A stretch of 64,000 bases of DNA, from contig CM036756.1 of the NCBI GenBank assembly GCA_020796225.1, positions 63,603,644 to 63,667,643 of the forward strand. The letters run 5' to 3'. This DNA is from Arion vulgaris. Taxonomy: Eukaryota > Mollusca > Gastropoda > Stylommatophora > Arionidae. Below are positions 21,141 to 31,764 of this stretch, one piece after another. A model generated the notes under the pieces. The model was given only the letters and a program-made list of their open reading frames with translations. It searched no databases and had not been told where the DNA came from. Position 1 is the stretch's first letter. Each line of letters starts with the position of its first letter. The position numbers were made by a program, and so were the translations under genes.

Positions 21141-21447
21141 GAAATCTACTTCCGTACTTTTTGTTGTTATTGTTGTTATATTTCTGTCCGGTGACGACAA
21201 GGTAAATATTTTTTCTAGGATGTTGCTGTCATATTGTGTGTGATATCATCATAATATTTACGGAACACAAAGTTATTAGTTTTTTACTTTCGTTTCAATT
21301 TCATATGACGTCGTTTTCCAACTATTTTTTCATGTTATGTTCCAACTTTTACTAGAATATAACAGAAATAGAGGCATGACATTCATAACTAATAAAGATA
21401 GGAATATTCTAGACATAGATAGTATGTACTGTATACTATATAATATG

Positions 21448-21690
21448 TGTCAGCGTGTGTAGCTTAGACGGTAGAAAGGGTCAATCACTACCCAAGCGTA
21501 CCTGGTTCAAACACAGCGTCGAGCAATTTGGAAGCAAATGTGTTCCTGTGGATTGTTACGAAGGATAAAAATACACCTCACCGTCAGAAAGTTAATGGCC
21601 CACTAACGAGCGTATAAGTGGTGCCTAGAAAATTAACGACTCGTTTAGTGTGGTTGATGACGAGGTCATGTAAAAGGATATGCGATGATT
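21448..21690 (+). mobile_element. SINE-7 copy
   Basis: Head GTGTGTAGCTTAGACGGTAG (box A), box B CTGGTTCAAACACAGCG, and the body CCGTCAGAAAGTTAATGGCC ... AAAAGGATATGCGATG, matching the reverse of 20425-20697. Confidence 0.82.
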
Positions 21691-21719
21691 TTCTTCACTG
21701 TATACTGTATAGAATAGAC

Positions 21720-21968
21720 TTTCTAAGAAGACTATGTTCTAAGTGAACTTTCGGAGAGAGGAAGAGGCACCAGGGCAGACCACTGCTCAGATATAAAGAT
21801 GTCTGCAAAGCCTCAATGAAAAACGTTTCTATAGATCCCAGCACATGAGAGGGACTAGCTGATGACAGAGTTGTGTGGAAAGCCAAATTACGAAAGGGCG
21901 CAGAGTCTTTTGAGAAGAGACTTGTGTACGAGCTGAACGACAAGAGAGAAAAGTTGTCACAGTAAACA
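21720..21968 (+). mobile_element. LINE-W 3' end
   Basis: The plus strand reads ELSEGRGRHQGRPLLRYKDV, then KASMKNVSIDPST, a stop, then GLADDRVVWKAKLRKGAESF and ELNDKREKL. The GRPxLRxKDVCK and WE-LADDR motifs are standard near LINE C-termini. Confidence 0.88.
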
Positions 21969-22021
21969 ACTCAGAAGTTGTCACAGTAAAACACTTGCCA
22001 ATTGACCGTCTGTAAAGAGGA
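21965..22021 (-). repeat. Short dispersed repeat
   Basis: Reversed, this reads AGACGGTCAATTGGCAAGTG then TTTTACTGTGACAACTTCTG. Close matches are at about 47320-47368 and 61750-61790. The family is unidentified. Confidence 0.6.
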
Positions 22022-22089
22022 AAAGGGCCATATATATATAGACTTGAGCTGATGGTTTGCAGTGAGGTGACCCGATGTTGCATGTATTT

Positions 22090-22260
22090 ATCTCTTATTT
22101 TAGTTTGTTTATTTGTTTGTTTGTTTGTTATGTATGGAACTAAAATCTCTCTAATGTGAGGTAAGAACTTTTCAACTTAAGAATGGATCGTTTTTGTTTA
22201 TATCGGTGCGTATAAGCCAACAAACAAAACAACAAATCTCAACTTCTTGTGTAGAATCCA
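22090..22260 (+). repeat. Rep-10 copy
   Basis: Starts with (TTTG)n, then GTATGGAACTAAAATCTCTC, then CGGTGCGTATAAGCCAACAA and GTAGAATCCAGTCAG. Diverged copies at 29640-29812 (minus) and 31765-31925. Confidence 0.65.
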
Positions 22261-22885
22261 GTCAGATAAGTTTATTATCTCTATGACCTGCAGAGAGACA
22301 CGGCGCTTGGTATTGATTTCTCCCAGTGTCAGACTCCCAGAATCCCTCTAGCGTCTGCAGCTGTCCATGAACACGGTATTCTGCTGATAGAACCGACACA
22401 GACACAGAGTATACGCTCTTGGAAGATCAATAAATAATGCTGATGTGTCTGTAGTTATCGTTCTTTGTTATGTCTGAGTAACTCATTTCTAATTCTTCAC
22501 AACAAGAATAATATCGATTGATTCTGCGAACCATAATTATCATTCTCTATTCGTTATTTGGAACTATGGACAAAGTATACAAGAAATTTAACACTTTGAT
22601 GTTTTAGTTTAGTATAGAATGCTCTCTATGATCATTCTAGTGTGTTCAAATAGAAGTTGTGTGTTTTCTTGATCTGATTTAACTGGAATATTAACATTTG
22701 AATTCAATTTATCAATATTCAAAAACGACAAATATTTCATCAGTCTTTGAATTAATTTATGTTATTGTAAAATATATTCAGGAACTGACTGTTAGTAGAA
22801 AAGAATAGCGAAAGTACTCCATTTAGTTTGTAATTTAAATTTACATCTACAACGTTAACCAGACATAATTCTTTGTTGTTTTTTT
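22261..22885. other. Unique AT-rich DNA
   Basis: No repeat, no convincing frame. The less AT-rich block 22287-22420 is the only part of exon-like composition, but stops occur in all frames. Confidence 0.4.
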
Positions 22886-22896
22886 AGATATTATTT

Positions 22897-23153
22897 CGTT
22901 GTGTGTTGTCGAGACCCGCAAGGAAGCAAAGAATAGTACCACTCGACCAACAAGGCATGTCGTAAGAGGCGACTGAGGTAGGGTCTAGGGAAGCTACCAT
23001 AGTAAATAAAAAGCATCGAAGAAATCGGATGTGCTGGCCTACTTATAGTCGCACAACTAGCACTACGCATAATCGCTCGTAAGCTCAGATGACATACAAA
23101 TCACACAGAGTGGTTAACAAATGGTCTATATGGAGCATTAGAAGAAGAAAAGA
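22897..23153 (+). mobile_element. SINE-3 copy with 11-bp target duplication
   Basis: The only plus-strand SINE-3. The 11-bp direct repeat AGATATTATTT lies at 22886-22896 and 23154-23164. Between them are a head containing GAGACCCGCAAGGAAGCAAA, the AATAGTACCACT and TGTCGTAAGAGGCGACTG blocks, and an AGAAGAAGAAAAGA tail. This fixes the orientation of the family: the AAG tract is the 3' tail. Confidence 0.93.
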
Positions 23154-23164
23154 AGATATTATTT

Positions 23165-24128
23165 ATCCATATTACGTACATTTTTGGGGATACAACCAAA
23201 TCTTTATAGCATATTAGAATCTGTGTTTGTGTTTATTACTTTCTTAAAGTTATTAATTGGTTGGATTATACATTAACTTTTAAGAATGTAAGTTAATGGA
23301 TAGCGATATTCTATAGAAAATGATATTACATTCCTTGAAGTTTGTGGACATTAAGTAAACATGCTATTGTCAGCAGTGGGAGGAGACTTAGAGAGAAATA
23401 TGTCAATATACTCATTTCAAAGTCGGCATCTGTATTGATGTAACTTAATTAGTGCAAAAATGAACATAAGTTGTGAACAATGAGGAAATTTATTGGTGCA
23501 AAAATTTTAATATTATCTGTAGGCAATAAGGAAACGTAGATGGTATAAATAGTAGATATTCTAGGGCATTAAAGAAACGCAATTGTCAAAATTAAGATAA
23601 GATACTTTGTGTGCACTTGGCATTAAGAAATGTAATCGGCAAAAATTAAAATTGTGTGTGTTCATTAAGAAGTTGTTACAATTTCAGATTTAACTGATAT
23701 TATGTTTATTAAGAAGTTATCACTGTTTCATACTTAACATATTATATCTGTGTTTTTATGTAGAACATTCAGTAATAGCAGTTGATCCTTGTTGTCAGAG
23801 ACAATTGATGGGAAACTATAAACTGCCAGTGGTTCTAGAATATTAAAAGTTAAACATTATATTACTTTGAACATTTTGTTCAGATGGTGTCTAGCACATC
23901 GTGTGATAACATTATGAACATATGTTGAATAAATGTTGGTTGGTAGAGCACGGCATCTACTGCTGATATGTCCTGTTACAACTACGGATTCTTGAGAGCT
24001 TTTGGTGTAGCCGACAGAAGAAGGAGAGTTTTTTACTATCGCGAGGTAAGATACGAAGAGATATTTAGAGTTTGTTTGAATGATAGTTGCAATAGCAGAG
24101 AGATGTTGATAAATGTGTGATTGTTATA
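23165..24128. other. AT-rich, weak internal periodicity
   Basis: Phrases such as GGCATTAAGAAATGTAATCG and TTAAGAAGTTGTTACA recur loosely, suggesting an old decayed tandem array. A frame ending at 24043 before GTAAGA is discussed in the findings. Confidence 0.4.
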
Positions 24129-24395
24129 CAGGGTGTTCAAGATAAAAGTAGCCCGGTCAAGTGAACCAATCTGGCATATGTTTATGAAAATAAGATGGTT
24201 CAATTATGACGTAGTGTATACGTCAGGGGAGCAAGTCTTTTGTGGTGTGTAATTATGCTGCGGGAAGGGGCGATGAACAATGGTGACAAAGGATGAGCTA
24301 GTCAGAACCGGTATAAATAGTAAATAGACAGAACGTAATGCGTACCTGACCTCTTTTAATTTGTCAATGGGGATACTTTTATCTTGAACACCCTG
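24129..24395. mobile_element. MITE-3, TA-flanked
   Basis: 267 bp bounded by inverted repeats CAGGGTGTTCAAGATAAAAG ... CTTTTATCTTGAACACCCTG, with TA on both sides. The TA duplication and termini are of the Tc1/mariner/pogo type. No transposase is encoded. A second copy in the other orientation is at 56371-56831. Confidence 0.93.
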
Positions 24396-24435
24396 TAGAA
24401 GAAACAGAATGATGTTGATAAATGTTGTTGTCAAT

Positions 24436-24810
24436 AAACAAGTTCTCTAACAACAAGTTCTCTGACAGCAAGTTCTCTAATAGTAAGTTCTCTGACAGCA
24501 AGTTCTCTAATAGTAAGTTCTCTAACAGCAAGTTCTCTAACAGCAAGTTCTCTAACAACAAGTTCTCTGACAGCAAGCTCTCTAACAGTAAGTTCTCTAA
24601 CAGCAAGTTCTCTAACAGTAAGTTCTCTAACAGCAAGTTCTCTAACAGCAAGTTCTCTAACAACAAGTTCTCTGACAGCAAGTTCTCTAACAGCAAGTTC
24701 TCTAACAGCAAGTTCTCTAACAGCAAGTTCTCTAACAGCACGTTCTCTAACAGCAAGTTCTCTAACAACAAGTTCTCTAACAACAAGTTCTCTAACAACA
24801 AGTTCTCAAA
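24436..24810. repeat. 15-bp minisatellite, about 25 copies
   Basis: Unit AACAGCAAGTTCTCT with A/G variants. The 15-bp period leaves both strands open (pentapeptide repeats KFSNS and ENLLL), which is an artefact of a period divisible by three. Confidence 0.95.
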
Positions 24811-25366
24811 TAACTTGACAACAACATCCTAATACGGGAAAGTAACTGTTTGAAAATAACAAGTTTACTAACAACTTGACGCTAGACACTAAATGAATTA
24901 GTGCAACAAATTCTTTTTAAAATGCTTTTTTTAATTGCAGAATAACAACGTATGTGCATGAAAAGATTGTATGTAAATTAGTTGATACTGTTTATCACTT
25001 GACGGCAAAGTATTGCACCGATAACCTTGGGTAATCTCTAGCCAGACAAGATTCAAACTACACATATATAACAGTTGGGATATTAATAATTATAAATGTA
25101 AAGTTTATCTTCTAGAGGTATAAGAGAAAGAGGTAGGTTTGAAGGGAGTGCTTGTTTGCGTGTGTATGTGCTAGAGAGAACATACAGCTAGAGAGAGAAA
25201 GAGAGAGAAGCATTTAGAACTGCATTGGCAATAAACCTAGAAAACAAACAGCAGAACAGATAAGACAAGTTATATAAAAGAAAACAGCATCCCGAAATTG
25301 CAAATACTCTCTGGTGGCACTGTCCAAGGGATTTGGAGAGCCGCATCTGGTTCACCAGTCATCTAC
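24811..25366. other. Unique DNA, nothing recognised
   Basis: AT-rich with a GAGA-rich patch near 25170-25215. Confidence 0.45.
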
Positions 25367-26395
25367 CCACTCAAGCCATAGACTTACTCAAGCCATAGAC
25401 TTACTCAATCTATAGACTTACTCAAGTCATAGACTTACTCAGGTCATGGACTTACTAAAGCTATAGACTTACTCAAGTCATAGACTTACTCAAGCCATAT
25501 ACTTACTCAAGCTATAGACTTACTCAAGCTATAGACTTACTCAAGCTATAGACTTACTCAAGCTATAGACTTACTCAAGCCATAGACTTACTCAGGTCAT
25601 ATACTTACTCAAGCTATAGACTTACTCAAGCTATAGACTTACTCAAGCCATAGACTTACTCAAGCTATAGACTTACTCAAGCTATAGACTTACTCAAGCT
25701 ATAGACTTACTCAAGCCATAGACTTACTCAAGTCATAGACTTACACAAGCCATAGACTTACTCAAGCTATAGACTTACTCAAGCCATAGACTTACTCAGG
25801 TCATAGACTTACTCAAGCCATAGACTTACTCAAGCCATAGACTTACTCAAGCCATAGACTTACTCAGATGTCACATAGACTTACTCAAGCCATAGACTTA
25901 CTCAAGCCATAGACTTACTCAAGCCATAGACTTACTCAAGCCATAGACTTACTCAAGCCATAGACTTACTCAAGCCATAGACTTACTCAAGCTCATAGAC
26001 CCAACACAGAGACAAGACTTACTAAAGCCATAGAATTACCTCAAGTCATAGACTTACTCATGGTTCACTAGTGACTTACTCAAGCCATAGACTTACTCAA
26101 GCCATAGACTTACTCAAGCCATAGACTTACTCAAGCCATAGACTTACTCAAGCTATAGACTTACTCAAGCTATAGACTTACTCAAGCCATAGACTTACTC
26201 AAGCCATAGACTTACTCAAGCTATAGACTTACTCAAGCCATAGACTTACTCAAGTCATAGACTTACTCAAGCATAGACTTACCTCAAGTCATGGTGTTAC
26301 TGAGCATAGCTTACTCGAAGTCATAGACTTACTCAAGTCATAGACTACTCAAGTACAGATTACTTTAAGCTCATAGACTTACTAAGATAGACTTA
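25367..26395. repeat. 19-bp satellite-like array, about 54 copies
   Basis: Unit CATAGACTTACTCAAGC plus two variable bases (CATAG, TATAG, GTCATAG). It is disrupted near 25868, 26000-26070 and after 26275, where units decay. Confidence 0.96.
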
Positions 26396-26529
26396 CATCG
26401 TCCATAGTCTATACTCTTGTGTCTGTTGATATTACTGTTTCTCATAGATTTTCCAGTTTGTTGCATAGTGTTAGTTCATTTGTTTGCTCGTTTACTAGTC
26501 ATTTCTAAACAATAGTATTTCATTCTGAT

Positions 26530-26765
26530 GTCAGACCACAATTTTTTCAAACTTTTTCTGTCCCATCAATTTTTTTCACCATCTTTAACTCCTGTCCAAT
26601 TTTCCACTTTCCTGGTTTCATGCCTAAAATAGTCTAACATCCTACATTGAGTTCTTTATCAGGTTAGTTTAGAGCGTCCCTTTCTCCGTTTTCTTTGTGG
26701 GTTCCACTCAAGTGTTTGTCTAGTGATACTCAACTGTGTCTTCCGCAGGGTATATCCACAGCCAG
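26530..26765 (-). mobile_element. LINE tail fragment
   Basis: The minus strand reads GYTLRKTQLSITRQTLEWNP, then QRKRRKGRSKLT, two stops, then NWTGVKDGEKN. The GHTLRK...ALxWNPQGKRxxGRPKxTW pattern is typical of LINE C-termini. Decayed. Confidence 0.75.
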
Positions 26766-27304
26766 GCTCTAGCACAGGCCAGACAACTGGCCGGGTATTC
26801 CTGACCTAGATAAGAAAAGGGATCTGGAAATTACAGATGTTTGATAGAACACTGCACGCTTTTTTTCAATTTTACTCAATTCTGTGAGTCTATGGTTATT
26901 TATTGGTGAAAAATAATCATAATATTGATATTCCTTATTGTTAAACTTAACTTGTTGCATAATATGACGTCGAGTTAGCATTTTGTGTTGATTTTAAAAT
27001 GAATTCGTCTATATACACCAATACTGGAATGCGAGGTCACGTGGTGTAGTTGGGGTCTGATTTCCCACAATTCTTACCTGAGTCCCAAGGCCCAGTAGTT
27101 TATAGTTGGCTCTGGTATATCCGACCGATCACTATTTTCTCATCTTAAACTAGATCATCATGGGTTCTTGTTCTGTTCTTGTCCACAAATCTGTGTTTAC
27201 AACTTTGTAATAACATCTTAGACTGAGAACACGCCGAACGCTTCTGTTTTCATAACGAAATATACTAACATCAAATTATTTTATCAACAAAAGTATTATC
27301 ATTA
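26766..27304. other. Nothing recognised
   Basis: AT-rich; no repeat family match. Confidence 0.45.
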
Positions 27305-27470
27305 ATAAGTTGATAACTCTCCATACGGACAAGAAACAAAGATTACATAAGTTGATAACTCTCCATACGGACAAGAAACAAAGATTACATAAGTTGATAA
27401 CTCTCCCACTTACGGATCAAGAAAACAAAGATTACATAAGTTGATAACTCTCCATACGGACAAGAAACAA
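27305..27470. repeat. 42-bp minisatellite, 4 units
   Basis: Unit TAAGTTGATAACTCTCCATA followed by CGGACAAGAAACAAAGATTA and CA. The third unit has small insertions. Confidence 0.93.
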
Positions 27471-27879
27471 AGGATTAGAGGCAGTATAAAGAGGGAAAAC
27501 GTACAGAGCGTCGTGACATTCCCCGCTAAATATTTTCACCTGAGAATTTATTGTATTGCAACGTGTATGTTATAACACGTGCGTTATTGGTCTCACCTGT
27601 ATCGATCACGTTACTACCTTAAGTGTAATAATAAGAAAAATCAATAAGTGGTGGCTGGTTCTAACAAAGAAAGATAGCATTTGTGTTAATGTGTTACACA
27701 CTGATGCATGTGTGCACTTGTCTTAGGAAGAGTTTGCACCAAAACGTACTCTATTTCAATGACTGTGCGCCATGTTAGGAATATTTACTTTACTGCATGA
27801 GGTTATTTATTCCTAACTCTATTCAGTTTACTTTATTTTAATTAGTTTTTATTGCTAATCAGTTTATAGCGTTTCAGAA
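27471..27879. other. Nothing recognised
   Basis: AT-rich DNA without features. Confidence 0.45.
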
Positions 27880-28556
27880 AATGAAAAGCATTATATGCAA
27901 CAGGTCATTATCAATTAAGATCAGAATGAGAGTTATACAAAGCTACTTTTTTTTTCCCTATCCAGAACACTTGAGCTTTTTTCAGCTCTTGCTCGATGAC
28001 ATCGTAACCCTTTGGTTCGGTGCCACGAACACCGTAAATCTGGGAATCTGTGGCTTTTTCTGCCATCCCGCGAATTGAACCCACACACACAGAGGGATAG
28101 TCACCCGTAGTCCAACGCGCTACGAACACGCTGGGCAGACGGGCATACAAAGCTACATAGAACCAATACTAAAATATGGATGCGAGTCATGAATAATAAA
28201 CAAACAGATGGAAAAATCTCTGGAGAGGCACGGAGATGTGGTTTTACAGAAGAATGATGAGAATACCATGGACTGCTAAAATGACTAATGTGGCGGTGTT
28301 GAATGAGGTCAAGACACAGAGAAAGCGTATCATCAATATAAGAAAGTGGCAATCATTATTTTTCGAGAATGTGATGAGAACTGGGGGTTTATAACACATT
28401 GTAACAACCAGTAGAATCGAGGGAAACGAGTAGAGGAAGACAGAGAGAGAAAATGTTGTATAGCCGGGCTTCATGGCACGGAAGAGCGACACCATCTGAG
28501 ATGATAGCAAATCTGTGGAAATCCTACGACAGCCGGCATGGCACCTGATGATGATA
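27880..28556 (+). mobile_element. LINE-A 3' end, split by a SINE-5
   Basis: Before the SINE it reads NRSLSIKIRMRVIQSY. After it, YIEPILKYGCES, a stop, then NKQMEKSLE and a decayed tail that ends GGCACCTGATGATGATAATG at 28535-28556. That 3' end matches LINE-A at 2148-2190 (reversed). Removing 27947-28156 restores continuity of the QSYxxPILxYG motif, which shows the LINE was there first. Confidence 0.85.
27947..28144 (-). mobile_element. SINE-5 copy with 12-bp target duplication
   Basis: Perfect 12-bp direct repeat ATACAAAGCTAC at 27935-27946 and 28145-28156. The T run at 27947-27955 is the poly-A tail of a minus-strand insertion. Box B reads GGGTTCAATTCGCGGG on the minus strand. It sits inside LINE-A. 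Confidence 0.95.
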
Positions 28557-28844
28557 ATGAACCAGTTTATGCAAGCTTCAGTAAAACCAAGAGACAGCAG
28601 TACCTGGGTGGGTTCGTTTGATGATAGGGAAGTTAACAAGTAAGAGAACTGGCTAGATCACAAACACTACTAAAGTACAGAAAATTGAGTTACAAAAATG
28701 ATACATCTCTGTGGTAAAACATACGATTGGATTCTGGTTACCTGTTGAAACATTACAGACAACTTGATAACTATGGTATTACATAATATGGCATTACCTA
28801 TAACTGTTTTATAACTACAAAAAGGGTATAAAACCAAATGATTA
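28557..28844. other. Nothing recognised
   Basis: AT-rich, no features. Confidence 0.45.
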
Positions 28845-29275
28845 GTTTCATTGCGTCTCGTTTTACCCCATATTGCATCGGTCCATCTCCGCAGAAGACG
28901 CCAACTGCCGAGAGTATTGCACTTAGTACAAACTCCGTAGCGTGGAATTTTCCCGACCGCGACGGCTCTCAGGTCGACCCAGCCTCAACTGGGTACCAGA
29001 CATGCTCTGGGAAAGTAAAGGCGGCCGGCGTGATGCTGACCACATCACCCATCGTGTGCCGACGGTCATTGAAAAATACAGGCCTAACACTGTATTGACC
29101 TATATACCACGAGGTATGAAAGGGTTCCTTTACCTTTCTTTACTTATGAACTCCGTAGCTTCGGCAAGAATACTGGGGTCTTTCGAAAAAATGCACTTGT
29201 GAGCAGAACGGTGCAGTTTGGATTCGAACTCACGATCTTCGGAACACAATGCTTAACCACTTGTTCACATAGATC
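28845..29275 (-). mobile_element. SINE-2 copy, split by a SINE-6
   Basis: The left part (28845-28941) holds the reversed SINE-2 3' half (GTTTTACCCCATATTGCATC, then CCGAGAGTATTGCAC). The right part (29149-29275) holds the 5' half (GGATTCGAACTCACGATC box B, TTAACCACTTG box A). The break falls inside AACTCCGTAGC, which is duplicated. Confidence 0.9.
28942..29148 (+). mobile_element. SINE-6 copy with 11-bp target duplication
   Basis: Inserted in a SINE-2, flanked by AACTCCGTAGC at 28931-28941 and 29149-29159. The body has GTCGACCCAGCCTCAACTGG, then GGAAAGTAAAGGCGGCCGG, ACATCACCCATCGTGTGCCG and TTGAAAAATACAGGCC. It ends in a pyrimidine/TTTACTT tail. Confidence 0.92.
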
Positions 29276-29299
29276 CCCTTGTTTTATATCTAACATAGT

Positions 29300-29445
29300 A
29301 GACATATGCTCACATTGCTTTACAATAGGATGATGGTTGGCGAGACATTAGTCTGTAGATCAGACCAATATAGCATTAGAACCAAGATGTACCGCATATG
29401 TGTACTATCAACTTTACTATCTATCTATATTCTCTTTGTGTCTAG
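29300..29445 (+). mobile_element. LINE fragment, RT thumb region
   Basis: A short frame reads QYSIRTKMYRICVLSTLLS. This matches AQYSIRTKTSIYNSCVLSTL of the LINE at 61895-62500 almost residue for residue. Only about 30 residues are present. Confidence 0.75.
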
Positions 29446-29491
29446 TGTGATATATAAGTCTTCCACACAAAATTTCAATTGTTGTCCTTAC

Positions 29492-29640
29492 AAAATGCCC
29501 TTATCAGGGCAGTACCCAGAGCGATACGAAATGCCCTTATCAGGGCAGCACACAGATGAACACTAAATGCCCTTATCAGGGCAGCACCCAGACACAGATC
29601 AAGACCAAATGTTCTTATGAGGACAGAACAGACAGGTACA
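29492..29640. repeat. 36-42 bp repeat with hairpin core, 4 units
   Basis: AAATGCCCTTATCAGGGCAG recurs at 29492, 29529 and 29565, with a diverged unit at 29607. Each core contains GCCCT TATC AGGGC, a 5-bp stem with a 4-base loop. Confidence 0.85.
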
Positions 29641-29812
29641 ATATGCAACACAAAGTCCACACCAGGACAAGTCCCAGGCCACATGGCCACCAAGAAAAAA
29701 AGGCCAATACGCCCTGATATAACCATGAAGACATATGTCTTAGGTTGAAAGTTGCGTGCCTCGGCCACATAGAGGCTTAATCCACCACCTAACAAACAAA
29801 CAAACAAACAAA
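29640..29812 (-). repeat. Rep-10 copy
   Basis: On the minus strand it begins (TTTG)n, then GGTGGATTAAGCCTCTATGT and GGCCGAGGCACGC, similar to TTAAAGCCTCTCTAAGCCGA at 31785-31815. The right boundary is the CAAACAAACAAA run. Confidence 0.65.
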
Positions 29813-30149
29813 CAAACAATTCAATTTTTGTCTTTCTAACGCCTTTCTATTAACTCTTTCCCACTTCAAGCCCATGTTATGGTTTATGATTTCATCTTCA
29901 TGACTCAAGAAACAAAATTTACAGCAGAATATAGTCTTCCAGTTTCCAGTCTTTATGTACTACTCCACTTCCAGAGAACCTGATGGAGGATGAGGACAGG
30001 CCATATAGGGAAGCATGTCTTTCCACAACTGTCTTTATACATACGATTTTTACCTGAGGGCGTGAATTATAGAGAATCCAAATAATAATTCGCAAATCCA
30101 TATGGCGAGTGTATTCTCTCCATAAGAGGGATATTTTCGGTCTTTCGCG
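29813..30149. other. Nothing firmly recognised
   Basis: May contain the 5' part of the element at 30150-30390, but there is no second copy to set a boundary. Confidence 0.4.
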
Positions 30150-30390
30150 ACTGTCTGTTGGATGAGGACACTAAAATCGATGTTGAATCGATAAAGCGAT
30201 TTAGGCAGTTTGGAGTTACCCGTTGTACAAGTCGGGCTGGATGCTTGAGAGGCAGAGTGAGAGGTGGATTTAATCAGCGAGCCACTGGAACCATCAGTAT
30301 GCATACTCTTCGATATCTGTTGGGGAGACTGAGCACCTATAGGTCTACCCGGAGTGCAATGACGTCAGTTTAGTAACCAATAACCAATAA
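30150..30390 (+). mobile_element. Unknown repeat M with conserved frame
   Basis: The frame reads RDCLLDEDTKIDVESIKRFR, then QFGVTRCTSRAGCLRGRVR and FNQRATGTISMHTLRYLLG. The minus-strand copy at 42180-42545 encodes almost the same residues, so this is coding sequence of a repeated element. The sequence ends AGTAACCAATAACCAATAAC, a short tandem tail typical of LINE 3' ends. I do not recognise the protein. Confidence 0.7.
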
Positions 30391-30424
30391 CCAATCTCTC
30401 TCCATCTATTTCTCAGTGTCTACT

Positions 30425-30640
30425 ATATGGCTAAGAGTAACGTCTGGCCGAATTGATCAGAGCATGGTTTCCATGCGGGAGAGCCGTGTTTAATCCACGG
30501 TAAAGCAGAGATATTTTTATGTCGGGGTCATAACATATAAATCCTACGCTAAACAGTTTCACTAGCCATGCGACCATTTTATTCTGCAGGCTCGTCCCCT
30601 TGTCCTACACCGCCCTAAAAAGCGGTAGGACCTACTACTG
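30425..30640 (+). mobile_element. SINE-9 copy
   Basis: tRNA-like head TCTGGCCGAATTGATCAGAG (box A) and CGTGTTTAATCCACGG (box B), then CACTAGCCATGCGACCATTT and CCTACACCGCCCTAAAAAGC, the reverse of 5995-6222. Confidence 0.82.
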
Positions 30641-30644
30641 GTAG

Positions 30645-30920
30645 TGACAACTGTTATAAGAGAGAGAAGATGGAGATATGTTGGACACACCTTGATCAAC
30701 GAATATCAAAGCAGGCATTGAAGTGGGATGCAAAGGGTTCAGAAAGAGAGCTCGGCCCAAGGAGACCCTGAAACGAACTTTGCTGAGAGAGGCAAGAGGT
30801 ATCGGTCTCAGTTCCATGGATGAGATTGAGCGAGTTGCCCAAGATAGAGCGGTATGGAGAAGTTACTTGCAGGCCCTATATAACGTATAACGGTACGAGA
30901 GGAATTATTATTATTATTAA
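30645..30920 (+). mobile_element. LINE-B 3' end, third copy
   Basis: Begins at ACAACTGTTATAAGAGAGAG, corresponding to residues TTVIRxRRWRYVxHTL, and runs to ACGGTACGAGAGGAATTATT with a (ATT)n tail. A 10-bp gap relative to 3500-4020 removes part of the HTLRRNDQR segment. Confidence 0.9.
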
Positions 30921-31277
30921 TACCGATGTAGGTCCTATTTCTCACCCTACGTTCACGGTGCAGTGTTTGCTCTAATTATTACAACATTTACATATACAGG
31001 CTAAGACCATATTTTTGGGCCCCCAAGAGTACAAGCACAACCTTCTCATTTACGATGGCCGCGGTACAAGTGATATGATCAACATCACGAGGCAACGTTC
31101 TTTACTTCCTAGTTTTTTTTTTCTTTGCTACCAAACAGAATATGGGGACAGGCCTGAGAGTCATATGATCGGGGGAAAATTCCATTCCTCCCTGTTGTAT
31201 TTGATCCTGGGACTACCAGCTTGCAGAGCAAGTAAACAAACTACTAAACTATCTCCTCTCATGTGTGTGTATATATA
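30921..31277. other. Nothing recognised
   Basis: Mixed composition with a (TG/TA) run at the end. Short frames only. Confidence 0.45.
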
Positions 31278-31442
31278 CAGTGGCGGCTCGTCATTAAGGG
31301 CCAGTGGGCCGGGCCCCACCAAAAATAATGTGTAACGTGTATTTATTATTGTATAAATTAAAATATAACCTAACCCAATACCATGATTTTCCACACAAAA
31401 ATGTGTCTGTCCCACCAACAAATATTAGCCCGAGCCGCCACT
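31278..31442. mobile_element. MITE-1 copy (hAT-type)
   Basis: Termini CAGTGGCGGCTCGT and AGCCCGAGCCGCCACT are inverted repeats. The interior shares GGGCCAGTGGGCCGGGCCCC and GTGTAACGTGTATTTATTA with three other copies. Flanks are low-complexity AT, so the 8-bp duplication cannot be judged here. Confidence 0.9.
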
Positions 31443-31529
31443 TTATTAATACATATATATTTATTTATGTATGTAGTATGTGTGTGCGTGTATATACATA
31501 TATGTTTATGTATCTATGTATGTGTGTAT
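31443..31529. repeat. TA/TG-rich microsatellite
   Basis: Alternating TATG/TGTA sequence into which a SINE-5 inserted. Confidence 0.7.
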
Positions 31530-31730
31530 TTTTCCGATCCAGAAGCACTTGAGCTTTCAGCTCTTCGGCTCAGTGCCATGGACATCGTAACCCTTCGGTT
31601 CGGTGGCACGAACATCGTGAATCTGAGGAACCTGTGGCTTTTCTACCAGTCCACGGAATTGAACCCGCACACACAGAAGACTAGTCAGCCGCAGTCCAAC
31701 GCGCTACGAACACGCTGGGCAGGTGGGCGT
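31530..31730 (-). mobile_element. SINE-5 copy with 12-bp target duplication
   Basis: GTATGTGTGTAT occurs at 31518-31529 and 31731-31742, although it is low-complexity. The inserted sequence is a complete reversed SINE-5, from TTTCCGATCCAGAAGC to CGCTGGGCAGGTGGGC. Confidence 0.88.
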
Positions 31731-31764
31731 GTATGTGTGTATATGTGTACGTATATATACATAT

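Noticed and set aside
24379..24832. Open frames on both strands of 140 and 136 residues (ENLLL and KFSNS repeats)
   Set aside because: Artefact of a 15-bp period; both strands are open for the same reason.
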